Positions 28,141 through 37,132 of a stretch of 64,000 nucleotides of DNA are shown here, piece by piece. The position numbers and the translations under genes were made by a program. The stretch is from Veillonella seminalis (GTDB lineage: Bacteria; Bacillota; Negativicutes; Veillonellales; Veillonellaceae). Position 1 is the stretch's first letter. Each line of letters opens with the position of its first letter. The stretch is taken from contig NZ_RQUZ01000002.1 in assembly GCF_003992065.1 (NCBI RefSeq), positions 62,001 through 126,000 on the forward strand. Direction: 5' to 3'. Below the pieces are notes generated by a model. It saw only the letters and a program-made list of their open reading frames with translations. It was not told where the DNA came from and searched no databases.

Positions 28141-28171
28141 TTGACTTAAAGTCGACTCCAAGGATTATACT
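28141..28171 (+). promoter_or_regulatory. MerR-type promoter with 19-bp spacer
   Basis: TTGACT (28141-28146) and TATACT (28166-28171) are separated by 19 nt, the hallmark of promoters worked by MerR-family regulators. An 18-bp dyad (28145-28162, pattern CTTxxAGTCGACTxxAAG) fills the spacer. It drives only a truncated flavodoxin. Confidence 0.8.
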
Positions 28172-28217
28172 GGCACTGAAATTAAAGCTTGTATTAAAAA
28201 GATTAGAGGCGATTGTA

Positions 28218-28289
28218 ATGAAGGCATTAATTATTTACTATTCCTATCGCGGCAATACAAAACATATTGCTGATGTCATTTATTTGTAG
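28218..28289 (+). pseudogene. Flavodoxin, truncated 5' remnant
   Basis: The first 21 codons encode a typical flavodoxin start with the FMN phosphate loop (ALIIYYSYRGNTKHIADVI). The frame then runs into YL and a stop. Sequence after about 28275 no longer resembles flavodoxin, so this is the likely left junction of the prophage. The rest of the gene may lie beyond the right end of the prophage, outside the window. Confidence 0.75.
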
Positions 28290-28408
28290 CAAATACGAGG
28301 TCTATAGAATATTGCCCGGTTTGTGGCAATAAAAGCCTTATGTGGTATCACAAAAATAACTATCTTATCAACTTTTTTTACGGAGATGTAACAGGAGAGT
28401 TGCCTATT

Positions 28409-28714
28409 ATGGACTACAAAACATATCCCCAAAATATAGATAACGGACGAACAGAAACATGCCCGCGTTGCGAACTAGAAAACATAGATTCCGATTGGAA
28501 CTACTGCCCGATTTGTTCGCTACCTACTCAAAATGTCTGTGAAGATTGTGGCGAAAAATTAGAACCACATTTTCGCTATTGTCCTAAATGTGGGACAGAA
28601 AGCCTTTATTTCAAAGAAAAAGCTCTAACATCATGGAAAGATGAACGCGACGCACAAAACAGTGCCACTACAGCAGAGGGAACCCCTTGGGATGAGGATA
28701 ATATCCCTTTCTAA
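28409..28714 (+). CDS. Double zinc-ribbon protein next to the integrase
   Basis: 101 aa with four CxxC pairs: CPRC, CPIC, CEDC and CPKC, likely binding two zinc ions. The C-terminus is acidic. The ATG at 28409 follows AGGAGAG. The frame is open upstream with another CPVCG stretch (about 28306-28320) but no good start codon, perhaps a decayed N-terminus. It lies between the presumed attachment site and the integrase. Function unknown; a DNA- or RNA-binding role is only a guess. Confidence 0.6.
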   Translation: MDYKTYPQNIDNGRTETCPRCELENIDSDWNYCPICSLPTQNVCEDCGEKLEPHFRYCPKCGTESLYFKEKALTSWKDERDAQNSATTAEGTPWDEDNIPF

Positions 28715-28818
28715 TCAATTAAAGCAAAAAAATCCCCCACCCGCGGCAACGGATGAGGGATTCATATACAACACTTGGAGAAGTGCCGCATACTCAGTAA
28801 TTTAATTATATCACGGTA

Positions 28819-28865
28819 CACGCTCCAGGTCTATTAACCATACCTATTTTTAAGACAGGAGCGTG
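28819..28865 (+). promoter_or_regulatory. Hairpin covering the integrase ribosome site
   Basis: CACGCTCC (28819-28826) is complementary to GGAGCGTG (28858-28865), which contains the AGGAG ribosome site of the integrase. ATTTTTT follows immediately before the ATG. It could block translation or act as an attenuator. Confidence 0.5.
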
Positions 28866-28872
28866 ATTTTTT

Positions 28873-29928
28873 ATGAGAAGAGCAAATGGTTCGGGTTCCG
28901 TATATAAGATGACCCACAAACCGTTACGTAAGCCCTACCGGGCCGTTATCACCATCGGCGAAGATGAAGAAGGCCGTATGATTCGGAAAACCGTTGGTAC
29001 CTTTCGTACTGCACGAGAGGCCCTCGAATTTCTAAAGAATTATAAAGGTGATCCAAAAGTTTTTGAAAAACAAGACGTTACCTTTGGCACGTGCTTTAAA
29101 TGGATGAAAGCCGACAAGGAACGTCAAGGTATTACCGCATCAACGTTAGCCAATTACGACTTAGCGGAACGACGGCTGGACGAATTAATGGATATGCCTA
29201 TAGGCGATGTGAAACTAATCCATCTGCAACGAATTGTAGATGACAATAAGGAGTCGTCACGATCCACGATTAATAAAATCGTATTGGCCATGTCAGCTAC
29301 GTTCGTTACAGCCATTAAACACGATATAGATGTTAAGGATTACTCTAAATTTGTAGTACGCCCACCGGCTGAAGAAAGTACTATTCACTCCGCTTACACA
29401 CCAGAAGAGATACTAGCGTTATGGCAGAATCAGGATGAAGGCATCAATAAGCTCAAACTGATTTACATCTACACCGGAATGCGTCCACGAGAATTAATCA
29501 ATTTACGCGTTGAAAATACGTATTTAAAAGACGGTTATGTTGTTGGAGGTAATAAAACGAAGGCCGGTAAAAACCGTGTCATCCCAATTGCCAAATGCAT
29601 ACTTCCCTTTGTATTTGAGCTTGTAAATAAAGCTCGGTTTAACCGGGATGAAACATTGGCCGGTGTTATTGGTGACTACGCCAAACTCAGACGTCAATGG
29701 GTAAAAGGTGGGCACCTGCCACACGATGGCCGGCACACTTTTGCGACGATGGCTGCCAATGCCGATATTAAACCGCACATCATAAAACTTATCATGGGCC
29801 ATAGTATCAAAGACCTAACGGAAGGCACCTATACGCATAAGACAATTAAACAATTAGTCGATGCCGTTGAGCTGCTCCCGACACAAAAAAATCTGATACC
29901 GGTTGAGCAACAGTTGTGTAACGACTAA
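28873..29928 (+). CDS. Tyrosine integrase, probable prophage integrase
   Basis: 351 aa. An N-terminal arm-binding region (GSGSVYKM, KPYRAVITIG) is followed by a SAM-like core-binding domain and a catalytic domain. Catalytic residues are Arg204 (TGMRPREL), His284 and Arg287 (HDGRH), His310 (MGHS) and Tyr320 (GTYTH). All are present, so the enzyme looks active. It lies near the flavodoxin junction, which fits phage integration. Foreign conjugative DNA begins just after its terminator. Confidence 0.9.
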   Translation: MRRANGSGSVYKMTHKPLRKPYRAVITIGEDEEGRMIRKTVGTFRTAREALEFLKNYKGDPKVFEKQDVTFGTCFKWMKADKERQGITASTLANYDLAERRLDELMDMPIGDVKLIHLQRIVDDNKESSRSTINKIVLAMSATFVTAIKHDIDVKDYSKFVVRPPAEESTIHSAYTPEEILALWQNQDEGINKLKLIYIYTGMRPRELINLRVENTYLKDGYVVGGNKTKAGKNRVIPIAKCILPFVFELVNKARFNRDETLAGVIGDYAKLRRQWVKGGHLPHDGRHTFATMAANADIKPHIIKLIMGHSIKDLTEGTYTHKTIKQLVDAVELLPTQKNLIPVEQQLCND

Positions 29929-29964
29929 AAAAGTCAACACCGTCGAGCATATTCTGTAAATGAG

Positions 29965-29996
29965 AAAGCCTGTAACCACGCATGGTTACAGGCTTT
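29965..29996 (+). terminator. Terminator after the integrase
   Basis: A perfect 14-bp stem (29965-29978 with 29983-29996) and 4-nt loop, followed by ATTTATT. It also marks the edge of the inserted conjugative element. Confidence 0.85.
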
Positions 29997-30306
29997 ATTT
30001 ATTAGAGGACGTGATTACCAGTCCAAATTCTCTTTTATATCTAAGTTCATCGTTTGAATGACTTAAAGAATAATTTCCATTTATAGATTTCGTTCCTTCA
30101 GGAAATACTAGAATATTTGTCTTCTCTTTCTTTTCTAAACCTTTATCACTAAAAGCGATTATATTTCCCTCAGAGGAATACATAAAATCATCTTCCGTCC
30201 AAGTAACATCAGACTTTGCAAATGCACTTGTATGCACAGTTGATGTTAAAACTAATAAAAGAGCCATAAAAAAGGCTCTTAGTCTGTTCGTATTAAATTT
30301 CTTCAT
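29995..30306 (-). CDS. Secreted protein, possibly truncated
   Basis: 103 aa. A signal peptide occupies about residues 1-30 (basic start, FFMALLLVLTS, cleavage near SAFA). The short mature part contains NILVFPEGTKSING, which recalls the first repeat of leucine-rich surface proteins. It ends right at the border between the AT-rich conjugative DNA and the prophage, so the 3' part may be lost. It overlaps the next gene upstream by 14 nt. Function unknown. Confidence 0.6.
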   Translation of the reverse strand: MKKFNTNRLRAFFMALLLVLTSTVHTSAFAKSDVTWTEDDFMYSSEGNIIAFSDKGLEKKEKTNILVFPEGTKSINGNYSLSHSNDELRYKREFGLVITSSNK

Positions 30307-30532
30307 TATGAATGTTCTCCTTTTCTTTTAATTTTTCTTCTCTTTTTCTATCATTAATTTTCTCCATTAATTCTTCCAAGCTAATATTGTTCCTCCTAAG
30401 AGTTACAATTATTTCTTCATTTTCAACTTGTATTTCTTCATCGCAAATTTCCTTGTATTTTGCATTTAAATCTTTCAATTTCTCTTCTATTTTTTTCTTT
30501 TTATTTCTAATACTTACAAGTTTTCTGTTCAC
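30293..30532 (-). CDS. DUF4315-like coiled-coil protein of the conjugative element
   Basis: 79 aa from a GTG at 30532, chosen because GGGAGAT lies upstream and the protein then begins MNRKLVSIRNKKKK. Long charged helices (KKIEEKLKDLNAKYKEI) are followed by NNISLEELMEKI, as in the small proteins found after the NlpC/P60 gene in Tn1549-like elements. The position here is the same. Function unknown. Confidence 0.65.
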   Translation of the reverse strand: MNRKLVSIRNKKKKIEEKLKDLNAKYKEICDEEIQVENEEIIVTLRRNNISLEELMEKINDRKREEKLKEKENIHNEEI

Positions 30533-30546
30533 ATAATATCTCCCTT

Positions 30547-33126
30547 CTATCTTGGTCTTCCAAAACCATAAAAGTGTGATTTCCAATATTTTGAATTTAT
30601 TGATGTGTATTGAATTGGATCTCCTGCGTGAATCATCATTCCGTTACCTGCGTATATTCCTACGTGAGATATTGGTGTTCCACTGTTATATGTTGAGTGG
30701 AAAAATATAATATCTCCAGGTTGAGCTTCACTTGGACTTACTGGATTACAATAGTCTTTGTATATTCTCCATGCAGTTGTTCTTGGCATTCTCTTTACAC
30801 CAGACTTTGTAAATGACCAACATACAAAACCTGAACAGTCAAAGTTAGATGGTCCACTTGCTCCAAACACATATCTTTTACCTATATGTTTTTCTGCTTC
30901 ATTAAATAAGGCTTTGGCAGTAGCTGAATCAAAAGCAAGACCAGGATTTCCAAAGTTTGGATTATCTACTATTTCTCCTAAGTCCCCATTACCTGATCCA
31001 AAAACATCTCCCATATTCCCCTTGGCTTCTAGAAGAGCTTCATAATGAACTACATTGTCTGGATAATCTTTAAATATTTCCCTAACAACTTCATCCATTT
31101 CTTTTTTCTTTAAAGTTACAATTAACTTTTTATATTCGTACTCTTCTTTTTCATAGCTAGTATAAGGATTACCACGACTATCATATCTTGTTCTTGCTAC
31201 TGTTCTTGTTCTAATTTCAATTTCTTCTTTAAAGTCAAGCTTATACATCTTGTCGAAAAGTTCTTTTAAAATTCCTTTTACTTCAGATGCTGATTTTACT
31301 TCTCCACATCTTGAAGTTATATAGGATAAAAGTTCATGGGTATTATGACCAATTTCTCCTTCTTTATTTATGATATATTCGTCATATCCAGGATGACTTG
31401 TTTTTACACTTTCTATTTGTGATTGTAGGTCATATTCCATTGATGAAAATTCTTGATTAACTTCACTTAGAACTGTATCTTGTGATAGGTATGTTGTTGT
31501 CATTACTGAGTTTACTGAGTTGCTTAGTCCACTCATACCAACACTTCCACCACCAATCATGATTGATAGCATAAGACCTAGTCCTATTACTAGAAATAGA
31601 ACCATCTTACTTTTTCTTACGATTAGCTCTTTAGAAGCCTTACCTAAACTTAAAATAGCTTTTTTAACTCTATCTACCAGTCTTGTTTCGTGCTTTTTAG
31701 CTATCATGCTTTTCATTTGTTTTCTCTGGTAAAACTTCTTAAATCTATTTTTCTTTATATAGGCGTCTGACTTTTTTAAATCTTCCAAACCACTTTTAAA
31801 CTCCAACTTGCTTTTTCTCTTTCTTATTTTCTTATCAAGTTTAGATAGCTTTTTTAAGGACTTTTTCTTTTTGTCTAGCTTATACTTCCTTATTCCATGC
31901 TGGAGTTTAGAGCTTACATTAGCGGCCTTTTCTCCAGATTCTACACCAGTATTGTCAGATCCTGAACTTAAATAATCTCTCACTAACTCTGATGACTTAG
32001 CTCCAGATAATAAAACCCCAGAAGATAGACTTCCTTTAGTTTTATTCTTTAAAATATTATCCTTTAGCTTGCTTTTAGACTTTTCAAGCTCTCCAATCTT
32101 TTTATCTGAGATAAAATCTTTAACATCTTGTGATTTCTTAGAATCTTTAGTTGTAACTTTCTTAGATTCATTTTTTAAGTCATCAATTTTCTTTCGAGTG
32201 AATTTATCACTTTCATAATTTTTTCTTTTGTAGTAAGTCTTCTTTTTATTAACTTTCTTTTGTTCTGAAGGTTTAAGGCTTGTTTCCTTTTCATCTTTTA
32301 TAAATTCTTGATTATTGTCCTTAAACTCAGGATTATCAAAAGTTTTTTCTGTATCAACTTGGCTTAGCTTATTTTCTTTATCTATTTCTTTAGAAAATTT
32401 TTCCTTATCTCTAAACTTCTTTTCTTGATAAAGCTTCTGCTTTTGCTTTTTATCGATATTAGTATTACTCTCGTTCTTACTTACTTCATCTTTAACAAGC
32501 TTATCTTTTCTATATATTCTCTTACTTTTCTTCGCTTCAATAGGTTTATCTTCACTTGTATGGATTCGCTTAGACTCTTTCTCGTTGATTTTGTCTTGAA
32601 ATTTATCCTTACTATGAATAAGTTTATCCTCATAATTTTTAAGAACTTGTATTTTACTTGATGCCGTCTTATTGCTTATTGGTTGAGCCTTAGCTGAGAT
32701 ATCATCTGTTGTTAGTTTATTAGAATTAATATTTCTACTATTTTCACTATCAAAATTTACCTTTTTGAAGTCTACATCTAAGTCTTCATCAAGTTTAAAG
32801 CTTTCATCTGCCCTTATTTCAAGATTAGCTTGTTTTGTTTCTTCAACCTTATCCTTATTATCTAAAACTTCTTTTCTAATTCTTTCCTTGTTTTTAGACT
32901 TCTGAAAATCTTTTAGTTTATCTTGTTTTTGATCTTTAGCTAATACATTCTCATGAATAAGTTTAGATTCTTTTTCTGAAATTTTATCTCCGAACCTATT
33001 CCTAGTCTTAATAATCTTATTGGTATAATCATCTGAATGAACAAGTTTACTTTCAAGATTCGTTTCAGGAGCGTCCCTATTTCTTATAATTTTCTTTTGA
33101 AAATCTTTTTTTAGTTTTTTATCCAT
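30547..33126 (-). CDS. Conjugation NlpC/P60 cell-wall hydrolase with long basic N-terminus
   Basis: 859 aa. Residues 1 to about 480 are Lys/Glu/Ser-rich with degenerate repeats built on KLIHxxDKFxDKIxEKESKxIH. One membrane segment follows near 505-525 (VLFLVIGLGLMLSIMIGGG). The C-terminal NlpC/P60 domain (about 740-859) has the catalytic Cys in FDCSGFVCW and His in SHVGIYAG. Such VirB1-like enzymes open peptidoglycan for the transfer channel. The extended N-terminus is unusually long. It is 7 nt from the VirB4 gene. Confidence 0.88.
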   Translation of the reverse strand: MDKKLKKDFQKKIIRNRDAPETNLESKLVHSDDYTNKIIKTRNRFGDKISEKESKLIHENVLAKDQKQDKLKDFQKSKNKERIRKEVLDNKDKVEETKQANLEIRADESFKLDEDLDVDFKKVNFDSENSRNINSNKLTTDDISAKAQPISNKTASSKIQVLKNYEDKLIHSKDKFQDKINEKESKRIHTSEDKPIEAKKSKRIYRKDKLVKDEVSKNESNTNIDKKQKQKLYQEKKFRDKEKFSKEIDKENKLSQVDTEKTFDNPEFKDNNQEFIKDEKETSLKPSEQKKVNKKKTYYKRKNYESDKFTRKKIDDLKNESKKVTTKDSKKSQDVKDFISDKKIGELEKSKSKLKDNILKNKTKGSLSSGVLLSGAKSSELVRDYLSSGSDNTGVESGEKAANVSSKLQHGIRKYKLDKKKKSLKKLSKLDKKIRKRKSKLEFKSGLEDLKKSDAYIKKNRFKKFYQRKQMKSMIAKKHETRLVDRVKKAILSLGKASKELIVRKSKMVLFLVIGLGLMLSIMIGGGSVGMSGLSNSVNSVMTTTYLSQDTVLSEVNQEFSSMEYDLQSQIESVKTSHPGYDEYIINKEGEIGHNTHELLSYITSRCGEVKSASEVKGILKELFDKMYKLDFKEEIEIRTRTVARTRYDSRGNPYTSYEKEEYEYKKLIVTLKKKEMDEVVREIFKDYPDNVVHYEALLEAKGNMGDVFGSGNGDLGEIVDNPNFGNPGLAFDSATAKALFNEAEKHIGKRYVFGASGPSNFDCSGFVCWSFTKSGVKRMPRTTAWRIYKDYCNPVSPSEAQPGDIIFFHSTYNSGTPISHVGIYAGNGMMIHAGDPIQYTSINSKYWKSHFYGFGRPR

Positions 33127-33133
33127 ATCACAC

Positions 33134-35557
33134 CTACTTAGCTTCTTCTGGTTTTGTTGTCATTAGCTTATATAGCATGGTATCTTTAGGGAATTTATCT
33201 ATAAAGGGAACAATAGTATTCCCGAAGAATAATAGTCCCTCACCTGCGTTTGAATTAGTAATATAGTTTAACTGATAAGGCGATATTTTTAATTTCTTAG
33301 CAAGAATATCTCTATCTCCAGATGCTTGATTTAACATTAGAACAAAGTCTGTATTATCAAAGATATTTTCAATTTCCTGACTTGTTAAAAGGTCTTTTAC
33401 GTTTTGAGTTATACCTGTTGGAATACCTCCCCATTTTCTAAATCTTTTCCAGATTTCTACTGAATATGAGGCAGTTTGTGGGTCTTTTAATAAAAGGTGA
33501 AACTCATCTATATAGTATCTTGTAGACTTGCTTCCTCTATTAAGGGAAACCTTGTTCCAAACCTGGTCTTGAATTACAAGCATACCTATTTTTTTAAGTT
33601 GTGTCCCTAGCTCTTTTATATCAAAACAGAGCAGTTGTCTATTTAAGTCAACATTTGACCTATTATTAAATACATTAAGACTTCCCTTAACATAAATTTC
33701 CATTTCTGTTGCGAGTTTCCTACCAACTCCCTCTTCTTGAGATAGGAGCATATCGTATAAATCTCCTAGTATAGGCATATTTTCTGGTTTGGGGTCTTCA
33801 AAATATTTTTGATATATCTTTGGTAAGCACCTATCTATAACAGATTTTTCTGCAGCAGTAAGACCAGATCCTCCTACTACAAGTTCAAGCATAGACATTA
33901 TGAAGTTTGCCTTATCCTTTAAAGGTGCGTCCCCATCTCCATAGTTCATATTAATATCTAATGGATTTAGATAATCCTTTGACTTTGCTGAAACTTTAAT
34001 AACTTCTCCATTAAATTGTTTTACAAGGTTTGAATACTCGCCCTCAGGATCACAAATAATTACATCATCATCTGTTACAAGAATTGCATTTGCCATCTCT
34101 CTCTTTGCTGAGAAAGATTTACCAGAACCTGGTGTACCTAATATTAGACCGTTAGGGTTCTTTAGTTTCTTCCTATCTGCCATAATCAAGTTTTGGCTAA
34201 GGGCATTTAATCCATAGTACAAAGAATTTGCCGAATCAATAAATAGCTCTTCTGTTGTAAAAGGCATAAATACTGCCGTTGATGATGAAGTTAAAAATCT
34301 TTTTATTTCGACTTGATTAACTCCTAGAGGTAAGGCAGAAACAAGTCCTTGCTCTTGTTGGTGAGATAATCTTTTTAGCTGACAATTATGTCTGTTAGCA
34401 ATTGATGAGATTTGAGCAATAGTGTTTTCTAATTTTTGATTAGTCCTAGCAAAATTCATCATTACTATGGATACTACAAAGAGCCTTTCATCTCTATTTT
34501 GTAAGTCAGATAACATGGACTTAACATCAGCCCCAAAAGTATTTATATCTGAAGGAATAATATCCATATCATATCCAGCACGAACTGCTTTCTTTTGTTC
34601 TTCAATTTTCATTCTATCCAGGTCTGTGTTTTTTCTCTTAATAAGTTTAATAGCTTCTGCTTGTTCAACTACATCTATATGAAATGCTACATAAATATTG
34701 TCATCAATATCTAAAAACTCAGATAGCATTCTGTCTGATAGCTCACTTGCTAGTATTTGAAAATGGCTTACTGCCCCAATATATTTCCCAAATTTAAAAT
34801 TATTTGCTGGTGCAAAATTAAAGATATTGGGAGTTATATGTGATTTTGTAGACTCTTTCTTATTCAAATCTTTATATGAAAAATTAAAGTTCTTGTCTGG
34901 ATTTAACATATCGTGAACAAGTCTTAATCTTTCTTCGCCATCAAGACTTTCTGCTCTTACCCCCATAGATTTAAAGTTAGATAAAATATCCACTTCAAGT
35001 CTATTTAACTTTGCTCTTGCTTGCTCTAGGTTATCGGCTTCTGTGGTAAAGGTTATATACTTCATCTTTTTAAGTCCGTTATTGCCCTTTGCAAGTTGAA
35101 GCTTTAACATCTCCCTAAACTCTTTTCTTACATCGTCATAGAAGTCTCCCTTGTCTGCAATTTTAATTGCATCTTGTAGGTCTTTATTTCTTCCTAATTG
35201 ATTTACATACGAAAGTTCGATGTGTACACTTGGATCAAAAGAATTTAAAAAGTTGGCAAATTGGTTAAAGATTAAATCTCTATCTTCTTCCAATGCCAAC
35301 TGGTAATTTATATCTTGAAATGAAATTGTCTTTGAATAATTTTTTTCATCTAACTGGCAAATGCCCTCTGGTAACATTCTTATATATGGAATAGTGTCCT
35401 CAACAGTAAATCTCTTTTTCTCTTTCTTTAAAAGTACACTTAGAAGACTATTTGTTGGATCTTTCTTTGTTTTTAACCTTCTTACTTCCTTTCTGTCTTT
35501 TTTTAATTGTTTTTCCCTTAGTTTTAAGTCGCTGATTTGCTTTTTTCTTTGCTTCAA
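33134..35557 (-). CDS. VirB4-like conjugation ATPase
   Basis: 807 aa motor ATPase of a type IV secretion channel. The basic N-terminus is followed by DTIPYIRMLPEGICQ, typical of the Tn1549/Tn916-type family. Walker A GTPGSGKSFSAK lies near residue 470, and a Walker B-type YYIDEFHLLL near 680. The N-terminal 37 codons overlap the prgI gene by 110 nt, so the true start may be later. It is intact, but the coupling protein of its element is absent from the window. Confidence 0.92.
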   Translation of the reverse strand: MKQRKKQISDLKLREKQLKKDRKEVRRLKTKKDPTNSLLSVLLKKEKKRFTVEDTIPYIRMLPEGICQLDEKNYSKTISFQDINYQLALEEDRDLIFNQFANFLNSFDPSVHIELSYVNQLGRNKDLQDAIKIADKGDFYDDVRKEFREMLKLQLAKGNNGLKKMKYITFTTEADNLEQARAKLNRLEVDILSNFKSMGVRAESLDGEERLRLVHDMLNPDKNFNFSYKDLNKKESTKSHITPNIFNFAPANNFKFGKYIGAVSHFQILASELSDRMLSEFLDIDDNIYVAFHIDVVEQAEAIKLIKRKNTDLDRMKIEEQKKAVRAGYDMDIIPSDINTFGADVKSMLSDLQNRDERLFVVSIVMMNFARTNQKLENTIAQISSIANRHNCQLKRLSHQQEQGLVSALPLGVNQVEIKRFLTSSSTAVFMPFTTEELFIDSANSLYYGLNALSQNLIMADRKKLKNPNGLILGTPGSGKSFSAKREMANAILVTDDDVIICDPEGEYSNLVKQFNGEVIKVSAKSKDYLNPLDINMNYGDGDAPLKDKANFIMSMLELVVGGSGLTAAEKSVIDRCLPKIYQKYFEDPKPENMPILGDLYDMLLSQEEGVGRKLATEMEIYVKGSLNVFNNRSNVDLNRQLLCFDIKELGTQLKKIGMLVIQDQVWNKVSLNRGSKSTRYYIDEFHLLLKDPQTASYSVEIWKRFRKWGGIPTGITQNVKDLLTSQEIENIFDNTDFVLMLNQASGDRDILAKKLKISPYQLNYITNSNAGEGLLFFGNTIVPFIDKFPKDTMLYKLMTTKPEEAK

Positions 35558-35858
35558 GGTATGCCTCCTTTCTTATTCTCTTAGCTGGTTGATAAAACTT
35601 ATGAAGATAGAAAAATTTAAAATATTTTTCAAAAGTTAAGGTATCTTTTTCATATAAGGTTATAAAAAAGATTGGCAGGGTTACTATTAGCATTACAATA
35701 ATAGAAACATCATTAGGTAGATATTTCTTCATAAATAAATAGGTTGGTATGCCAATTAGTCCTGCCACAGAAAAACCTATAAGTTGTCTTTTAGTTAAGT
35801 TAAAGGCAACCTTTGTTTTAATCTTGTCCAAATCTTTTGGTATTGGTACGTACGCCAT
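35448..35858 (-). CDS. PrgI-family conjugation membrane protein
   Basis: 136 aa. It starts MAYVPIPKDLDKIKTKVAF, then has two hydrophobic segments (about 28-70, LIGFSVAGLIGIPTYLFM and IIVMLIVTLPIFFITLY) and a very basic tail. This matches the PrgI/VirB3-like proteins encoded just upstream of VirB4. The 3' end overlaps the VirB4 frame by 110 nt. Confidence 0.88.
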   Translation of the reverse strand: MAYVPIPKDLDKIKTKVAFNLTKRQLIGFSVAGLIGIPTYLFMKKYLPNDVSIIVMLIVTLPIFFITLYEKDTLTFEKYFKFFYLHKFYQPAKRIRKEAYLEAKKKANQRLKTKGKTIKKRQKGSKKVKNKERSNK

Positions 35859-35859
35859 T

Positions 35860-36150
35860 TTAATCTCCCTCTACTTCTTCTTTGGAAAGTTCAAGTATAT
35901 GGTCATAATTAGATGTTGTTTCTTCTTCTAGGTAGCTAATTCTTTCTTCTAATTCTTCTTGTTTTTCTTCATTTCTGTCATTGTATTCTCCTTGATACAT
36001 AACAAATTCATTATGACATCTTCCGAGTCTATTTATTCTCCTCTTTAAGTTTCTAATCTCTTCATTTCTTTTTTTCTCTTTTAAGATTTCATAAGTTCCT
36101 CCCAATAAAAATCCAAGTCCCAATAAAGCACAATTTTTCTTTTTTAACAT
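35860..36150 (-). CDS. Small membrane/coiled-coil protein of the conjugative element
   Basis: 96 aa. A short hydrophobic N-terminus (CALLGLGFLLGGTYEIL) is followed by a charged coiled coil (EEKQEELEERISYLEEE). It begins with a CC-type AGGAGG site and lies 1 nt from prgI and 9 nt from the VirB6-like gene, inside the transfer operon. Family not recognised. Confidence 0.65.
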   Translation of the reverse strand: MLKKKNCALLGLGFLLGGTYEILKEKKRNEEIRNLKRRINRLGRCHNEFVMYQGEYNDRNEEKQEELEERISYLEEETTSNYDHILELSKEEVEGD

Positions 36151-36159
36151 TTATTCCTC

Positions 36160-37023
36160 CTAGTGCGTATTCATAATACTTTTTGCAACTGTTCCACTTT
36201 TAAACATCATAAGTCCAAGTAGTAGAGCATATCCTAATATACTAAACAAGCTTGCGTGAATATCTGTAATCTGTACCGTTCTTATTAAAACGGTGTAGAT
36301 ACCTAAACATATCATCAAAAACAAACCTTGTAGTCCCAAGGCAAAAAGTCCCTTGATATAATTTGTTCCAATCTGACCCCATTCTTTATTTCCCATAGTA
36401 GCAAATGGTATGGATGATACTGATGAGTAGACATATATTTCAAACATACGCCCATATACTATTAATGTAATAGTTAAAGATATACATTGAATTGCAATCC
36501 TCACTAGGCTTGTTTCAACTAGTATCATTAAAAGCTCACCTATTTCTTTTTCTTTTAATGCATCAACCATTGCAACTATCTGATTTCCTGAAACAGTGGC
36601 AGAAGTAGTGATTACCCCTGCCGCTTTGTTTACAAGATTTTGTGCCACATCAAAGACTGCCATTGAAAATTCAAAGGCATGGCTTGCAAGGTAGACTGCT
36701 ATAAACATCTTTATAATGTATTTGAAAAACTCAAAAGTATCTGTATCGTGCATATTATTCTTTTGCATAACCATATTTATGAGTTCAATACATAAAACTG
36801 CTGTTATGATAAGACCTGCTATTGGAACAATCACATTATCATTAATATTTTTTATGAAGTTATATACTTCTCCATTCCAACCCATTGGCGTTTTCCCAAC
36901 ATCAGTTGCAATAACTCCTACCTTGTCATTTATATCTAAGAACATGGACTCAAGATTTGCTTTGATACCTCCAAGTAGCATATCCTTAAAAAATTCAGTT
37001 AGCTTGTCAAAGATACCAAACAT
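36160..37023 (-). CDS. VirB6/TrbL-like multi-spanning conjugation protein
   Basis: 287 aa with about six hydrophobic segments (e.g. VIVPIAGLIITAVLCIELI, MFIAVYLASHAFEF, ISLTITLIVYG, LFSILGYALLLGLMMF). The N-terminus GIFDKLTEFFKDMLLGGI and the gene order Maff2, VirB6-like, PrgI, VirB4 are those of Tn1549-like elements. It forms part of the transfer channel. It is intact. Confidence 0.85.
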   Translation of the reverse strand: MFGIFDKLTEFFKDMLLGGIKANLESMFLDINDKVGVIATDVGKTPMGWNGEVYNFIKNINDNVIVPIAGLIITAVLCIELINMVMQKNNMHDTDTFEFFKYIIKMFIAVYLASHAFEFSMAVFDVAQNLVNKAAGVITTSATVSGNQIVAMVDALKEKEIGELLMILVETSLVRIAIQCISLTITLIVYGRMFEIYVYSSVSSIPFATMGNKEWGQIGTNYIKGLFALGLQGLFLMICLGIYTVLIRTVQITDIHASLFSILGYALLLGLMMFKSGTVAKSIMNTH

Positions 37024-37033
37024 AGACTTTCTC

Positions 37034-37132
37034 CTAATTTAAAACATTTGCAAGTAGTGGAATTAACTTAATACCGATTAGTACAATTCCTCCACCAGCC
37101 ATAAGCTGCTTAATACCTTGAGATTTTACTGA
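37034..37132 (-). pseudogene. Maff2-family gene, 3' remnant
   Basis: About 33 codons encode VKSQGIKQLMAGGG, IVLIGIKLIPLLANVLN, the conserved C-terminal half of Maff2, a small membrane protein next to VirB6 in Tn1549-like elements. The frame upstream (to about 37170) no longer matches Maff2, and GC content jumps. The break is where the serine-recombinase element begins. The 5' half is not found at the other end of that element. Confidence 0.8.

Noticed and set aside
28089-28217. Coding start upstream of the flavodoxin remnant
   Set aside because: The frame runs through the MerR-type promoter; the ATG at 28218 fits flavodoxin N-termini.
28721-28765. Strong terminator after the zinc-ribbon gene
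   Set aside because: The stem has two mismatches and no T run, so it was not listed.
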